Source of the DNA: Candidatus Rokuibacteriota bacterium | GTDB taxonomy: Bacteria > Methylomirabilota > Methylomirabilia > Rokubacteriales > CSP1-6 | Assembly: GCA_003221615.1 (NCBI GenBank) | Contig: QHSQ01000131.1 | Location: forward strand, 1 to 55,330 | Reading direction: 5' to 3' | Length of the DNA: 55,330 bases | Shown here: in pieces, positions 1 through 9,257 of the stretch | Position numbering within the stretch: position 1 is the first letter of the stretch | Layout of the letters: the number at the start of each line of letters is the position of its first letter | Program-made: the position numbers and the translations under genes | The notes under the pieces: model-generated | The model's input: only the letters and a program-made list of their open reading frames with translations | What the model was told of the DNA's origin: nothing | Database searches by the model: none

Positions 1-121
1 CCCAGCACCCTGCCCTGCGGAGCCCGGACTTTCCTCCCGCCGCGTCACCGCGGCCGGCGACCGTCCAGCCTTCTCTGGCGCTCCCACAGTATAGCCGACT
101 GCGTAAGGGCAGCCGACGGCG

Positions 122-592
122 TCAGCCGGCGATCGCGCCGCGCGCGAGGGCGTCCACCCGCTCGTTCAGGAGGTCGCCCGAGTGGCCGGCCACCTTGTGC
201 CAGACCACGTCGTGGCGCCGGGTCTCCGCGAGGATGCGCTCCCAGAGATCGCGATTGGCGACGGCCTGCTTCTGGCTGTTTCGCCAGCCGTTCTTCTCCC
301 AGCGCTCCCACCAACCCTCGAGGAAGCAATTGACGATGTACGCGCTGTCGGAGTGGATGTGGACCCGCCGCCGGCCGGGTACCGCGGCGAGGCCTTCGGC
401 GACGGCCTGGAGCTCCATGCGCTGATTGGTCGTGTGAGGCGCCTTTCCGGAGACCACGCGCTCGTCGTCGCCGTCGATGATGATCGCAGCCCAGCCGCCC
501 GGCCCGGGATTACCGGAGCAGGCGCCATCGGTGTAGACGGTGACGTCTGATTGAGCGCGCCGGGGTACGGCGCCGGCGGGTCGAGCCGTCAG
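122..592 (-). CDS. rnhA: Ribonuclease HI (apparent CTG start)
   Basis: RNase HI cleaves the RNA strand of RNA-DNA hybrids in the cytoplasm (R-loops, primer removal). With the CTG at 592 as start the protein is 156 residues, matching the usual length of about 155. The four metal-binding acids are present: D22 in YTDGACSGNPGPGG, E60 in QRMEL, D82 in HSDSAY and D147 in NERVDALA; the conserved His of AGHSGD is near residue 137. The first ATG/GTG/TTG in this frame is the GTG at 457, which would remove D22 and the first strand, so it cannot be the true start. CTG at 590-592 overlaps the stop of the upstream zinc-ribbon gene and has AGGAA five bases before it. Identity is certain; the exact start is inferred. 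Confidence 0.88.
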   Translation of the reverse strand: MTARPAGAVPRRAQSDVTVYTDGACSGNPGPGGWAAIIIDGDDERVVSGKAPHTTNQRMELQAVAEGLAAVPGRRRVHIHSDSAYIVNCFLEGWWERWEKNGWRNSQKQAVANRDLWERILAETRRHDVVWHKVAGHSGDLLNERVDALARGAIAG

Positions 593-1302
593 GCGGGTTC
601 CTGCCAGTAGAGGTATCGGCCGCAGTTCTCGCAGAGCATCGGCGCCTGAGCCGCCTTCAGCTCCTGGATGGCCTGGGGCCGGATCGACACCCGACAGCCA
701 CTGCAGACCGCGGACGCGGTCACGCTGGCCACGGCGACGCCGCTGCGCGCCTTCAGGATTTTCTCGTAGTCGGCCAGCAACGGGCGGGGCAGCGCCTGCG
801 CCCGCGACTGGCGATCGGTGCGGAGGCCGGCCAGCTCGGCCTCGACCGCCGCGAGCTTCTTGCGTACGACCGCCTCATCCTGACGCGCCTGCTCTTCACG
901 CGCCTTCAGCCGCGATTCGGCCTCGCGGCCCTCGGCGGTCAGGCGCTCTTGAAGCTCCATCAGGCCGAGGATCTCTTCCTCGCCGTGCGCCTTCTCCTGC
1001 TTGATGGCCTCGATCTCGGAGAGCACGGCCGAGTACTCGGTGTTGTTCTTCACTTCCCAGAGACGTCCTTCGGCCTTCGCCCGCTTGGCCGTGACGACTT
1101 CGAGGTCCTTTTCCTTCGTGCGGAGATCCTTGCGGGTCGTGTCGGCCTTCAGCTTGAGGGCGTCGACGATCTTCTTGGCCTCGGCGAGCGCCAGGTGGAT
1201 GGCTTCGATCTGCTTGGGGAGACGGGCGGCTTCGGCTTCGAGCGCGGCGAGCCGCGTGTCGAAGCCCTGCAAATCGATCAGGGTCAGGAGCTGGGCGTCC
1301 AC
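589..1302 (-). CDS. C4-type zinc ribbon coiled-coil protein (DUF164 family)
   Basis: A 237-residue cytoplasmic protein starting with GTG. Residues 1 to about 170 are a long charged helical coiled coil ([29 protein letters not shown]); the C-terminus carries two CxxC pairs, CSGC and CENC, that would bind one zinc, followed by GRYLYW. This architecture and the NNTEY motif are typical of the widespread DUF164/zf-RING_7 family, whose molecular role is poorly defined (nucleic-acid binding is usually proposed). It lies between a tRNA gene and rnhA; its TGA overlaps the likely CTG start of rnhA, so the two are probably translated in a coupled way. Confidence 0.87.
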   Translation of the reverse strand: MDAQLLTLIDLQGFDTRLAALEAEAARLPKQIEAIHLALAEAKKIVDALKLKADTTRKDLRTKEKDLEVVTAKRAKAEGRLWEVKNNTEYSAVLSEIEAIKQEKAHGEEEILGLMELQERLTAEGREAESRLKAREEQARQDEAVVRKKLAAVEAELAGLRTDRQSRAQALPRPLLADYEKILKARSGVAVASVTASAVCSGCRVSIRPQAIQELKAAQAPMLCENCGRYLYWQEPA

Positions 1303-1336
1303 GCCTTCTCTGATTGTAGCCGAAGCGGAGCAACAG

Positions 1337-1408
1337 TGGGCCCACCTGGACTCGAACCAAGACCTAACCGGTTATGAGCCGGCTGCTCTGCCATTGAGCT
1401 ATGGGCCC
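1337..1408 (-). tRNA. tRNA with CAT anticodon (Met, or Ile2)
   Basis: Cloverleaf on the minus strand: acceptor GGGCCCA pairs with TGGGCCC, discriminator A at 1337, anticodon stem GCCGG/CCGGT around loop CTCATAA, T-loop TTCGAGT. The anticodon CAT fits elongator tRNA-Met; a lysidine-modified tRNA-Ile2 cannot be excluded by eye. It is not the initiator, because position 1 pairs normally with position 72. CCA is not encoded. It lies 32 bp beyond the rpoD stop in the same direction. Confidence 0.93.
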
Positions 1409-1440
1409 GCAGGGTCATCGTGTCCGACGCTCGGTCCCGG

Positions 1441-3294
1441 TCACGATTCCAAGAAGCTCCGGAGCTTCTTGGAGCGCGACGGATGGCGGAGCTTGCGCAG
1501 CGCCTTGGCTTCGATCTGTCTGATCCGCTCGCGGGTGACGGCGAAGTCCTGGCCGACCTCCTCGAGCGTATGCTCGCAGCCGTCCGAAAGGCCGAAGCGC
1601 AGCCGCAGGACCTTCTCCTCGCGCGGCGTGAGCGTGTTGAGGACCTTGTTGGTCTGCTCGCGCAAGGACAGGCCGATGATCGACTCCACCGGCGAGACGA
1701 CCTGCTTGTCCTCGATGAAGTCGCCGAGATGGCTGTCTTCTTCCTCGCCGATCGGCGTCTCCAGGGAGATCGGCTCCTGGGCGATCTTCAAAACTTTCCG
1801 CACCTTGTCGACCGGCACGTCCATCTTGGTCGCGATCTCCTCCGGGGTGGGCTCGCGACCGAGCTCCTGGACCAGCTGGCGCGAGGTCCGGATGAGCTTG
1901 TTGATGGTCTCGATCATGTGCACGGGGATACGGATCGTGCGCGCCTGGTCGGCGATCGCTCGCGTGATCGCCTGCCGGATCCACCAGGTCGCATACGTCG
2001 AGAACTTGTAGCCGCGACGGTACTCGAACTTGTCGACCGCCTTCATCAGGCCGATGTTGCCTTCCTGAATGAGGTCGAGGAACTGCAGGCCGCGGTTGGT
2101 GTACTTCTTCGCGATCGAGATGACCAGTCGAAGATTCGCCTCGACCATCTCCTTCTTGGCCTGGGCCGCCTTGACCTGGCCCGCCTTGATGATGGTCATG
2201 ACGCGCTTGATCTCGTCGGCCTTGGCGTTGGCGCGTCCCTCGGCGACCTTGATCTCCTGCTGGGCGACCCATACCTGCTGCTGCTTGGGCGACGGGAACT
2301 TCTTGGCGGCCTTCAGGTGGAGATCGCCGACTCCGGTGGCAGCGCCGTTGGTCGCCGGATCGCGGAACGAGACGTAGATGAGGTTCTGCACTTCGTCGGT
2401 CGACGGCCGCCGGCCGTTGGTCCACAGGCGAATCACGCGCTCGGCGCGCTCGATGTCGTCGAGCAGGTCACGCAGGCGTTGCACCAGGCCACGGCGTCCG
2501 AGCTCGGCGTCCTCGCGGTCGATGATCTGGTTGCCGATGTTGAGCGCGCGGAGCTTTTCGAGCACGCGCGTCTGGCGCTGCTGGGCCTGTGACTCGAGCC
2601 GCTTCCAGGCCGGCTCCTTGGCGCCCTTCTTCGGGCGCCGCCGGCTCGACGTCTTCACGCGCAGCTTGCGCGCCTGGGCGACCAGCTTGTCCCGCTCGCG
2701 GAGCAGCCGATCGACCATCGCGAACGCCGCGATGACCACGCGCGTCAGGTCCGCTTCCTTCTCCTCCGTGAACTCCTCTTCGTTGACGTCCACGACCTCC
2801 TTGACCGAGATGTCGTGGCGGCGGAGCTGCTCACGCAGCTCGCGGAAGCGCTCGACGGCGAGGTTGGTGCTGAGGATGGCGGACGTGACCTGGTTCTTGC
2901 CTTCTTCGATGCGCTTGGCGAGCGCGATCTCGCCCTCGCGCGTGAGGAGCGCGACGCGCCCCATCTCGCGCAGGTAGAGCCGGACGGGATCCTCGGTGCG
3001 TCCGACCGGACCCGGCGTGAGGTCGATCGGCTCGGGCGGGCCGTCGTCGTCGTTCTCCTCGGGCTCCTGCTGCGCCTTCCGCTCGCGGATCTCGGAGGGC
3101 AGCCGGCCGGCCTTCGCCGAGTCGACGACCTCGATGTCCATCGCACCGAACATCATCATGATGTCATCGAGCTGGTCGAGTGAGACGAGATCGGAAGGGA
3201 GGGCGTCATTCACCTCATCGTAGGTGAGGAAGCCTTTTTGCTTCCCCATCGAGATGAGCCGGTCGAGCTCCTCCAGCTTTGGTTCTTCGCTCAT
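1441..3294 (-). CDS. rpoD: Primary RNA polymerase sigma factor RpoD (sigma-70)
   Basis: Housekeeping sigma factor, 617 residues. Region 1.1 is at the N-terminus ([18 protein letters not shown]), region 1.2 includes [21 protein letters not shown], then a long non-conserved region, then region 2 ([33 protein letters not shown]), region 3 ([13 protein letters not shown]) and region 4 ([27 protein letters not shown]). Its ATG overlaps the dnaG stop as ATGA (3291-3294), so the two are co-translated in the macromolecular-synthesis cluster. The last codons lie in a 24-bp perfect palindrome. Confidence 0.98.
   Translation of the reverse strand: MSEEPKLEELDRLISMGKQKGFLTYDEVNDALPSDLVSLDQLDDIMMMFGAMDIEVVDSAKAGRLPSEIRERKAQQEPEENDDDGPPEPIDLTPGPVGRTEDPVRLYLREMGRVALLTREGEIALAKRIEEGKNQVTSAILSTNLAVERFRELREQLRRHDISVKEVVDVNEEEFTEEKEADLTRVVIAAFAMVDRLLRERDKLVAQARKLRVKTSSRRRPKKGAKEPAWKRLESQAQQRQTRVLEKLRALNIGNQIIDREDAELGRRGLVQRLRDLLDDIERAERVIRLWTNGRRPSTDEVQNLIYVSFRDPATNGAATGVGDLHLKAAKKFPSPKQQQVWVAQQEIKVAEGRANAKADEIKRVMTIIKAGQVKAAQAKKEMVEANLRLVISIAKKYTNRGLQFLDLIQEGNIGLMKAVDKFEYRRGYKFSTYATWWIRQAITRAIADQARTIRIPVHMIETINKLIRTSRQLVQELGREPTPEEIATKMDVPVDKVRKVLKIAQEPISLETPIGEEEDSHLGDFIEDKQVVSPVESIIGLSLREQTNKVLNTLTPREEKVLRLRFGLSDGCEHTLEEVGQDFAVTRERIRQIEAKALRKLRHPSRSKKLRSFLES
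1449..1472. repeat. 24-bp perfect palindrome over the last rpoD codons
   Basis: Two 12-bp arms with no spacer (CCAAGAAGCTCC and its exact complement). It encodes the KKLRSFL part of the RpoD C-terminus and lies 41 bp before the downstream tRNA. No T-tract follows on the minus strand, so it is not a classical intrinsic terminator; an RNA-processing stem or protein site between the rpoD message and the tRNA is possible. Confidence 0.7.
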
Positions 3295-5159
3295 TCGTCT
3301 GAGCTCCTTGGGGACGCCGACGTCCCGTGTTCTAACGACTGGGCGACACCACCTGTGATCTCGTACACGACGGCGCTCTCCTTGTGCAGGGTCCTGAGCT
3401 CGGCGTGCATCGGTGCCGCGACCCCGGTCTTCGCCTGAACATCGGCGATCGCCTGGCTGACCTCCCGCGCCCGGCGCAGCCGCTGGCTGCGCTCGAGCCG
3501 TCGCTGGAACTGTCCGATGCTAACCCGAGCGTCAACACTTTCGCGATCTTCGACGAGCAGGGACGAAAGAACCGACCGGGCGTCGTCGGTCGCAAGGTCG
3601 GGCATCAGGCTCTCGGCCGAGGCGTCGGGCCGGTGTTTGAGCGCGTCCACGATCGCCCGGAGCGGGGCGTGGCCGAGCTCGTCCGACTCGCCCAGGAGGC
3701 CCAGAAGCGCGCCGCGAGCCTCGGCGGAGTAGAGCAGGAGCGCGACCAGATCGCGCTCGACCGACGGCATCGAGGCCGGCGGGCTGGGCTGAGACTGGGC
3801 CGGCGGCGTCCTCAGCGAGGACTGAAGACGCTGGGCCTCGATCCAGAGCTGCGTTGGGTCCACGCCGAGCTTTGCGGCGGCCTCGCGCGAGAGCGCGGCG
3901 GCCTCGTCCCCATCGGCCACCTTCGCCAGCAACAGGGCGACCCTCGCGAACGCCGTGGTCCGTGCCCGGGGCCCGGTCGCTCCATCGGGGTTGGTGAGCG
4001 CGCGATCGAGCGCATAGGAGAGGATGCTCCGGGCTGCGGCGATACGCTCGGTGAAGGCTTCGCTGCCGATCGTCCGCAGGAAGGTATCCGGGTCGTGGCC
4101 GGCCGGAAGCAGCGCGACTTTCACGCGCAAGGCGCCGGCCCCCTCGAACGCTCCTGAACGGTTTACCGCCCACGCCATGCCGCGCCCCGTCGGCTCCAGG
4201 AGCTCCTCGGCCCGGGCGGCGGCCTTCTGGCCGGCCGCGTCGGCGTCGAAGAAGGTGACGACCTCGTCGCAGTAGCGGCGGAGCAGCGCGAGCTGGGCCG
4301 GCGTGAACGCCGTGCCGAGCGCGGCCACCGCCCCCGTGAACCCGTGCTGGTGAGCCATGATGCAGTCGACGTAGCCTTCGACGAGCAGCGCGCGGTTTTG
4401 CGACTGGATCGTCGGGCGAGCGAGATCGGCGGCGTACAGCAGGTTGCCCTTGGTGTACAGCGGGGTCTCCGGCGAGTTCAGGTACTTCGGCTGCTCGTCG
4501 CCGAACCCACGACCGCCGAACGCGACGACGCGCCCCTGAAGGTCCCGGATGGGGAAGAGGAGGCGTCCGCGGAAGCGGTCGTAGGCGCCGGCGCGATTCT
4601 CGCGCGCGACCGCCAGGCCCGTGGCGATCAGCGCCTCCTCCGAAACCTTCTCAGTCTTCATGAAGGTGATCAGCGATTCCCAGCCCTCGGGCGCGTAGCC
4701 GAGACCGAAGTGTCCGGCGATGCCGGTGTCGATTCCGCGCTCTCCCAGATAGGCGCGCGCCCGCTCGCCGGCCGGCTTCCAGAGCGTGTCGGAATAGAAG
4801 CGGCCCGCGAGATCCATCACCCGCAGGAGCTCCTCTCGGCCCGAATCGCCGCTCTGCGCGCCGCGCTCCTCGGGCAGCGCGATCCCGGCGCTCTTCGCCA
4901 GGGCCCGGACGGCCTCGGGGAACGAGAGACGATCCTGGCGCATGACGAAGCCGAAAGCGTCGCCGCCGACCCCGCAGCCGAAGCAGTGGAAGATGCCTTT
5001 TTGAGGATTCACGGTGAACGACGGCGTTTTCTCGGCGTGGAACGGGCAGAGACCCTTCCAGTGGGATCCGGCCTTGCGGAGGTTCACGAACCGGCTGACG
5101 AGATCCACGATGTCGACGGCGGCCCGAATGTCGTCGAGCAGCGTCTGCGAATACTGCAT
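3291..5159 (-). CDS. dnaG: DNA primase DnaG
   Basis: Synthesises RNA primers at the replication fork together with DnaB. 622 residues, ATG start. The CHC2 zinc finger has C38, H41, C59 and C62. The TOPRIM core includes [15 protein letters not shown] and the acidic motif [12 protein letters not shown]. The C-terminal region, after about residue 440, has the usual variable linker and helicase-interaction domain. The gene overlaps rpoD by 4 bp and follows mutS2 by 19 bp, giving the order mutS2-dnaG-rpoD. Confidence 0.97.
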   Translation of the reverse strand: MQYSQTLLDDIRAAVDIVDLVSRFVNLRKAGSHWKGLCPFHAEKTPSFTVNPQKGIFHCFGCGVGGDAFGFVMRQDRLSFPEAVRALAKSAGIALPEERGAQSGDSGREELLRVMDLAGRFYSDTLWKPAGERARAYLGERGIDTGIAGHFGLGYAPEGWESLITFMKTEKVSEEALIATGLAVARENRAGAYDRFRGRLLFPIRDLQGRVVAFGGRGFGDEQPKYLNSPETPLYTKGNLLYAADLARPTIQSQNRALLVEGYVDCIMAHQHGFTGAVAALGTAFTPAQLALLRRYCDEVVTFFDADAAGQKAAARAEELLEPTGRGMAWAVNRSGAFEGAGALRVKVALLPAGHDPDTFLRTIGSEAFTERIAAARSILSYALDRALTNPDGATGPRARTTAFARVALLLAKVADGDEAAALSREAAAKLGVDPTQLWIEAQRLQSSLRTPPAQSQPSPPASMPSVERDLVALLLYSAEARGALLGLLGESDELGHAPLRAIVDALKHRPDASAESLMPDLATDDARSVLSSLLVEDRESVDARVSIGQFQRRLERSQRLRRAREVSQAIADVQAKTGVAAPMHAELRTLHKESAVVYEITGGVAQSLEHGTSASPRSSDE

Positions 5160-5178
5160 CAGCCGATGGTCCTCATGG

Positions 5179-7590
5179 TCAGCCGACCTTCAACGCGGCC
5201 ACGGTCGCGCCCGTTCCACCCTCGGAGGGCTCACCGTCGCGGAACGACTCGACCAGGGGGTGACCCGCGAGCAGGTCACGGACGGTCTTGCGGAGGGCGC
5301 CGCTGCCCTTGCCATGAACCAATCGTACGCTCGCCAGGCCCGCGAGGAAGGCGTCGTCGAGATATTTCTCGACTCGATCCCGCGCCTCGTCGGTCGTCTG
5401 TCCGAGCAACAGGATCTCGGTGGCGACGGGACGGGAGCTCGCGGGGAGGGGTCCGGGGCTTCGGAACCCCACTCGCCCCGGACCCCTCCCCGCGAGCTCC
5501 CGCCCCGTCGCCGTGGGCGGCATAGGAGCGAGCCTGAGGACAGAGAGCGGTACCCGGACGGTGACCGAGCCGGATCGGACGGTCGCCGAGCTTCCGGCGA
5601 TCTCGACCAGCTCGCCGCGGATCCCCAGGTGCTCGGCAGCCACGGTGGCCCCGGGGGCCAGCGCCACCGGCAGCTCCGCGGGCGCGTCCGGCGCGATCGC
5701 CTCGATGCGTCCGGCGACCTCCCGAACCCGGCGACGGCTCTCGTCGAGAGAACGGCGCGACCGGTCCGTTCGCTTGAGCTTGTCCCACTCGGCGGTGAGC
5801 GCGCGGCGGATCTCGCCGACGAGCGTCGTCGCCTCGGCGCGGGCGCGGGCGACGATCGCTTGAGCCCGGCTCTCCGCGGCGGCTTCCGTCTGGCGCGCCT
5901 TCGCGAGCTGGGCCGCGGCCTCGGCGCGGATGCGCTCGATCTCGCGTGCCCGCTCGGCCTCCGAGCGAGCGTTGGCGTCGAGCGTTGCCAGGAGATCGGC
6001 GAGCCGCGCCGCGTGCTCGGAGCGATGCGTGTTGGCGCGGGCGATCAGCTCCGCGCCGAGGCCGAGCCGAGCGGCGATCGTTAGCGCGTAGCTCTGGCCC
6101 GGCTGGTCGTAACGAAGGTGGAAGGTCGGCGCCAGGGTCGCGGTGTCGAACTCGACCGATGCGTTGCGTGCGCGGGGGTGAGTCGACGCGAAGGCCTTGA
6201 GCGGCTCGAGGTGGGTCGTGGCGATCACGAGCGCGCCCCGCTCGGCCAGCTCCTCGAGGATCGCCTGGGCGAGGGCCGCGCCTTCGTCCGGATCGGTTCC
6301 CGCGCCGAGCTCGTCCAGGAGCACGAGCGAGCGCTCGTCGGCCGCTTCGAGGATCTCGCGCGCTTGCTTGACGAACGCCGAGAACGTGGAGAGGTTCTCG
6401 GCGACGGACTGGTCATCCCCGATGATCGCGAAGACGTCGTCGAACACGGGCAGGCGCGAGCCCTCGTCGGCGGGCACGTGGCAGCCGACCTGGGCCATGA
6501 GCGCCTGAACCGCGAGCGTCTTGAGCGCGATCGTCTTGCCCCCGGCGTTCGGCCCGGTGATGACGAGCAACGGGCGATCGGGACCGAGCTCGAGGTCCAT
6601 CGGGACCACCGTGCGGCTCGGGTCCTTCCAGCTCTGGGCGAGCAGGAGCGGGTGGCGGGCGGCGCGAAGCGCGACGGTCCGTCCGGCGTCGATCGCCGGC
6701 GCCGTCGCGCCCATGCGCTCGGCGGCCTGGGCTCGCGCGAAGATCCAGTCGAGCTCGCCGATCGCGCTCACGAGGCCGTCCAGATCGTCGAGGCGGCCGC
6801 GCACACCGGCTGTCAGCTCGGCCAGGATGCGGGCGGTCTCGTGCTCTTCTTCGCGGGTCACCTGCACGAGGTCGTTGTTCGCATCGACGACCTGCTCGGG
6901 CTCGATGAAGAGCGTCTGACCGCTCTGCGAGCGGTCGTGGACGATTCCGCGCACGCGGCTGCGCGCCTCGGTCCGAACCGGCAGAACGTAGCGGCCGTGT
7001 CGAAGCGTGACGTACCGATCGGCGAAGAGCCGGTCGGCGTCGCTGCCCTGGAAGGCGCGCTCGAGCTCGCTGGCGAGCTGCCGGCGCCGGTCACGGATCT
7101 CGCGGCGCAACCGCTTGAGCGTCGGGCTCGCGTCGTCGGTCACGGCGCCGCTCGCGTCGAGGGCGCGGCGCAGCCGGTCGGCGAGCTCGGCGAAGCGGGG
7201 CAGGGCCTCGGTGATGCTCGCGACCGCGGGGCTCGCCTCACGCACGGAGCGGCCGTACGCGCGGAGCCTGGGGCTCGCGTCGAGGACGGGAACGATCTGG
7301 ATCATCTCGGAGCCGTCCAGCACGCTGCCCTCGGCACGACAGCGCGCGAGGATCGGGCGGATGTCGGGGAGGGCTTCCAGCGGCAGCGAGCCGGCGGTGG
7401 CCAGCGCCAGACGGGCCTGGCGTGTCATCTCGATCGCCGCCTGGACTTCGGAGAGGTCGGTTAGCGGCTCGGCAGCCGTCGCCCGATTGCGTCCCATCTC
7501 GGTTAAAGCTTCGTGAGCCAGGAGCGCCCGCACCGCGTTCCATTCGGTGCCGGGCTCCCAGATTCGGCCTGCCTCCAACCTTCGCCTCAC
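5179..7590 (-). CDS. mutS2: MutS2 ATPase/endonuclease
   Basis: 803-residue MutS-like ATPase linked to suppression of recombination and rescue of collided ribosomes. Seen: MutS core with Walker A GPNAGGKTIALKT, Walker B LVLLDELGAGTDP, a charged coiled coil (NARSEAERAREIERIRAEAA), a KOW-like segment and a C-terminal Smr domain (LLLGQTTDEARD, LVHGKGSGALRKTV). Residues about 694-723, just before Smr, are encoded by a 91-bp inverted repeat and look like low-complexity insertion (RELAGRGPG, SPGPLPASSRP). The N-terminus from ATG 7590 may be slightly over-extended: family similarity begins at about residue 16 (TEWNAVRALLAHEAL). Its place between rpsU and dnaG is unusual. Confidence 0.95.
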   Translation of the reverse strand: MRRRLEAGRIWEPGTEWNAVRALLAHEALTEMGRNRATAAEPLTDLSEVQAAIEMTRQARLALATAGSLPLEALPDIRPILARCRAEGSVLDGSEMIQIVPVLDASPRLRAYGRSVREASPAVASITEALPRFAELADRLRRALDASGAVTDDASPTLKRLRREIRDRRRQLASELERAFQGSDADRLFADRYVTLRHGRYVLPVRTEARSRVRGIVHDRSQSGQTLFIEPEQVVDANNDLVQVTREEEHETARILAELTAGVRGRLDDLDGLVSAIGELDWIFARAQAAERMGATAPAIDAGRTVALRAARHPLLLAQSWKDPSRTVVPMDLELGPDRPLLVITGPNAGGKTIALKTLAVQALMAQVGCHVPADEGSRLPVFDDVFAIIGDDQSVAENLSTFSAFVKQAREILEAADERSLVLLDELGAGTDPDEGAALAQAILEELAERGALVIATTHLEPLKAFASTHPRARNASVEFDTATLAPTFHLRYDQPGQSYALTIAARLGLGAELIARANTHRSEHAARLADLLATLDANARSEAERAREIERIRAEAAAQLAKARQTEAAAESRAQAIVARARAEATTLVGEIRRALTAEWDKLKRTDRSRRSLDESRRRVREVAGRIEAIAPDAPAELPVALAPGATVAAEHLGIRGELVEIAGSSATVRSGSVTVRVPLSVLRLAPMPPTATGRELAGRGPGRVGFRSPGPLPASSRPVATEILLLGQTTDEARDRVEKYLDDAFLAGLASVRLVHGKGSGALRKTVRDLLAGHPLVESFRDGEPSEGGTGATVAALKVG
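5422..5512. repeat. 91-bp inverted repeat inserted in frame within mutS2
   Basis: Arms 5422-5459 and 5475-5512 are 38 nt each and match at 37 of 38 positions as inverted copies; the 15-nt centre holds a small GGGG..TTCGG..CCCC hairpin. The whole element is open in the mutS2 frame and encodes about 30 residues between the KOW-like segment and the Smr domain. It resembles in form the in-frame palindromic elements known from Rickettsia. No second copy was seen in this window. Confidence 0.85.
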
Positions 7591-7644
7591 TCGCTCCCGA
7601 CCCGGATCACGGGAGTGCCGGCGTGCATCAAAGCGATGTCCCGG

Positions 7645-7839
7645 CTAATCCGACATCCGTTCGCGCCGCTTGGCCTTCTTGCGGGCGGCGAGGGCTTTGC
7701 GCTTGCGCCGAACGCTGGGCTTTTCGTAGTGTTGGCGCTTCTTGAATTCCGAGAGGAGCCCGGCTTTCTCGCACTGCTTCTTGAAGCGCTTGAGGGCGCT
7801 TTCGAAGGATTCGTCGGGCTCGACGATGACCTTGGTCAC
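7645..7839 (-). CDS. rpsU: 30S ribosomal protein S21
   Basis: 64 residues with GTG start, typical S21: N-terminal [22 protein letters not shown] followed by the basic tail [18 protein letters not shown]. First gene of the minus-strand cluster leading to mutS2, dnaG and rpoD, in keeping with the classic rpsU-dnaG-rpoD macromolecular-synthesis operon, here with mutS2 in between. A 54-bp gap separates it from mutS2. Confidence 0.97.
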   Translation of the reverse strand: MTKVIVEPDESFESALKRFKKQCEKAGLLSEFKKRQHYEKPSVRRKRKALAARKKAKRRERMSD

Positions 7840-7883
7840 ACGGCTCTCCCCTCAGGACGGTGTATCTCCGGATAAACAACAAC

Positions 7884-7912
7884 TATATACCACGCGACCC
7901 ACCATCGGGCAA
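7884..7912 (-). promoter_or_regulatory. Sigma-70-type promoter for rpsU cluster
   Basis: On the minus strand: -35 TTGCCC (7907-7912), 17-bp spacer, -10 TATATA (7884-7889), about 45 bp before the rpsU start. It would drive rpsU-mutS2-dnaG-rpoD. Confidence 0.6.
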
Positions 7913-7924
7913 TCGAGGGCCCTT

Positions 7925-9214
7925 TTGCTAGACTGGGTCGGCCCTGGGGCCAGCGAGGAGACTCTCAGCCTGATCACCGCCGGCGCGCTGCCGCTCTATA
8001 CCGTCGCCCCGTTCGTCGCGATGCTCCTGGTGATCGCCGTCTTCCCGCTCTGGATTCCGCACTGGTGGGAGTCGAACCGGAACAAGCTGGCGGTCTCGGC
8101 GCTGCTGGGCCTGCCGATCCTCGCCCTCTATGCGGTCCGCCGGCCCGGGGCGCTCCTGTCCATGGCCGAGGAGTACGTTTCGTTCATCGTCCTCCTCGCC
8201 GGGCTCTTCGTGATCTCGGGCGGCATCTTGCTCAGAGGGGACCTCGAGGCGACGCCGATCACGAATACGGGATTGCTCGCGCTCGGGTCGGTGCTGGCCT
8301 CGTTCATCGGCACCACCGGGGCCTCGATGCTGCTGATCCGGCCGTTGCTGCAGGCCAACCGCGAGCGCACGCACGTCCACCACACGATCGTGATCTTCAT
8401 CTTTCTCGTGTCCAACATCGGCGGGATGCTGACACCGCTCGGCGACCCGCCGCTCTTTCTCGGCTACCTGCAGGGCGTGCCCTTCACGTGGACCTTCCGG
8501 CTCTGGCCGCACTGGGCGCTCCAGGTGGCCGCGCTGCTGGCGCTGTATTTCGTCTGGGATACGCGGCAATACACGCGCGAGCCGATCGCGGCGCTGCGCC
8601 GCGATCGCTCGCAGATCGAGCCGCTGCGCCTGCGGGGCGCGCTCAACATCGTCTGGCTCGGCCTCGTGGTCTGCGCCGTCGCCTTCCTGCACGCGCCGTG
8701 GCGTGAGGGCGCGATCGTCGCAGTCTCGGCCGTCTCGCTCTGGCGAACGCCGCGCGCGGTCCGGCGCGCCAACGGCTTCACCGCGTATCCCATCGTGGAA
8801 GTCGCAGTGCTCTTCGCCGGGATCTTCCTCACGATGATTCCAGCACTCGAGCTCCTGCGACTGCGCGGCGGAGAGCTCGGTGTGCGCGCGCCCTGGCATT
8901 TCTTCTGGGCGTCCGGAATCCTCTCGTCGTTTCTCGACAATGCGCCGACCTATCTGACGTTTCTGGCGCTCGGGCAGGGGCTTGGTCTGGCGCGCGAGGT
9001 CGTGGAGGTCCCGCACGCGGTCCTGGCGGCGATCAGCGTGGGGGCGGTGTCGATGGGGGCCAACAGCTACATCGGCAACGCGCCGAACTTCATGGTGAAG
9101 TCGATCGCCGAGGAGCAGGGCATCAAGATGCCGAGCTTCTTCGGCTACATGGTGTACAGCGGCGCGATCCTGCTGCCGCTGTTCGCGATCGTCACGCTCG
9201 TGTTTTTCCGTTGA
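7925..9214 (+). CDS. Sodium:proton antiporter-like membrane protein (CitMHS_2 type)
   Basis: Polytopic inner-membrane protein of about 429 residues with some twelve hydrophobic segments. Family-typical stretches: EEYVSFIVLLAGLFVISGGI, IGTTGASMLLIRPLLQANRE, IFIFLVSNIGGMLTPLGDPP and a C-terminal SFLDNAPTYLTFLALG / GANSYIGNAPNFMVKSIAE repeat pair, all characteristic of the putative citrate/Na+:H+ antiporter family. The longest open frame extends to an ATG at 7742, but that overlaps rpsU antisense; TTG 7925, with GAGGG upstream, keeps the first membrane segment and is the better start. Divergent from rpsU. The ion transported is inferred from the family. Confidence 0.82.
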   Translation: MLDWVGPGASEETLSLITAGALPLYTVAPFVAMLLVIAVFPLWIPHWWESNRNKLAVSALLGLPILALYAVRRPGALLSMAEEYVSFIVLLAGLFVISGGILLRGDLEATPITNTGLLALGSVLASFIGTTGASMLLIRPLLQANRERTHVHHTIVIFIFLVSNIGGMLTPLGDPPLFLGYLQGVPFTWTFRLWPHWALQVAALLALYFVWDTRQYTREPIAALRRDRSQIEPLRLRGALNIVWLGLVVCAVAFLHAPWREGAIVAVSAVSLWRTPRAVRRANGFTAYPIVEVAVLFAGIFLTMIPALELLRLRGGELGVRAPWHFFWASGILSSFLDNAPTYLTFLALGQGLGLAREVVEVPHAVLAAISVGAVSMGANSYIGNAPNFMVKSIAEEQGIKMPSFFGYMVYSGAILLPLFAIVTLVFFR

Positions 9215-9257
9215 ACATCGGGCGGAGGTGGCGCCGCTTCGCGGCGGCTCAGGACGG

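Noticed and set aside
1337..1408. Initiator tRNA-Met
   Set aside because: The first acceptor pair is a normal G-C and the anticodon stem lacks the GGG/CCC hallmark of initiators.
7742..7924. N-terminal extension of the antiporter to ATG 7742
   Set aside because: It would overlap rpsU antisense and its promoter, and adds residues not typical of the family.
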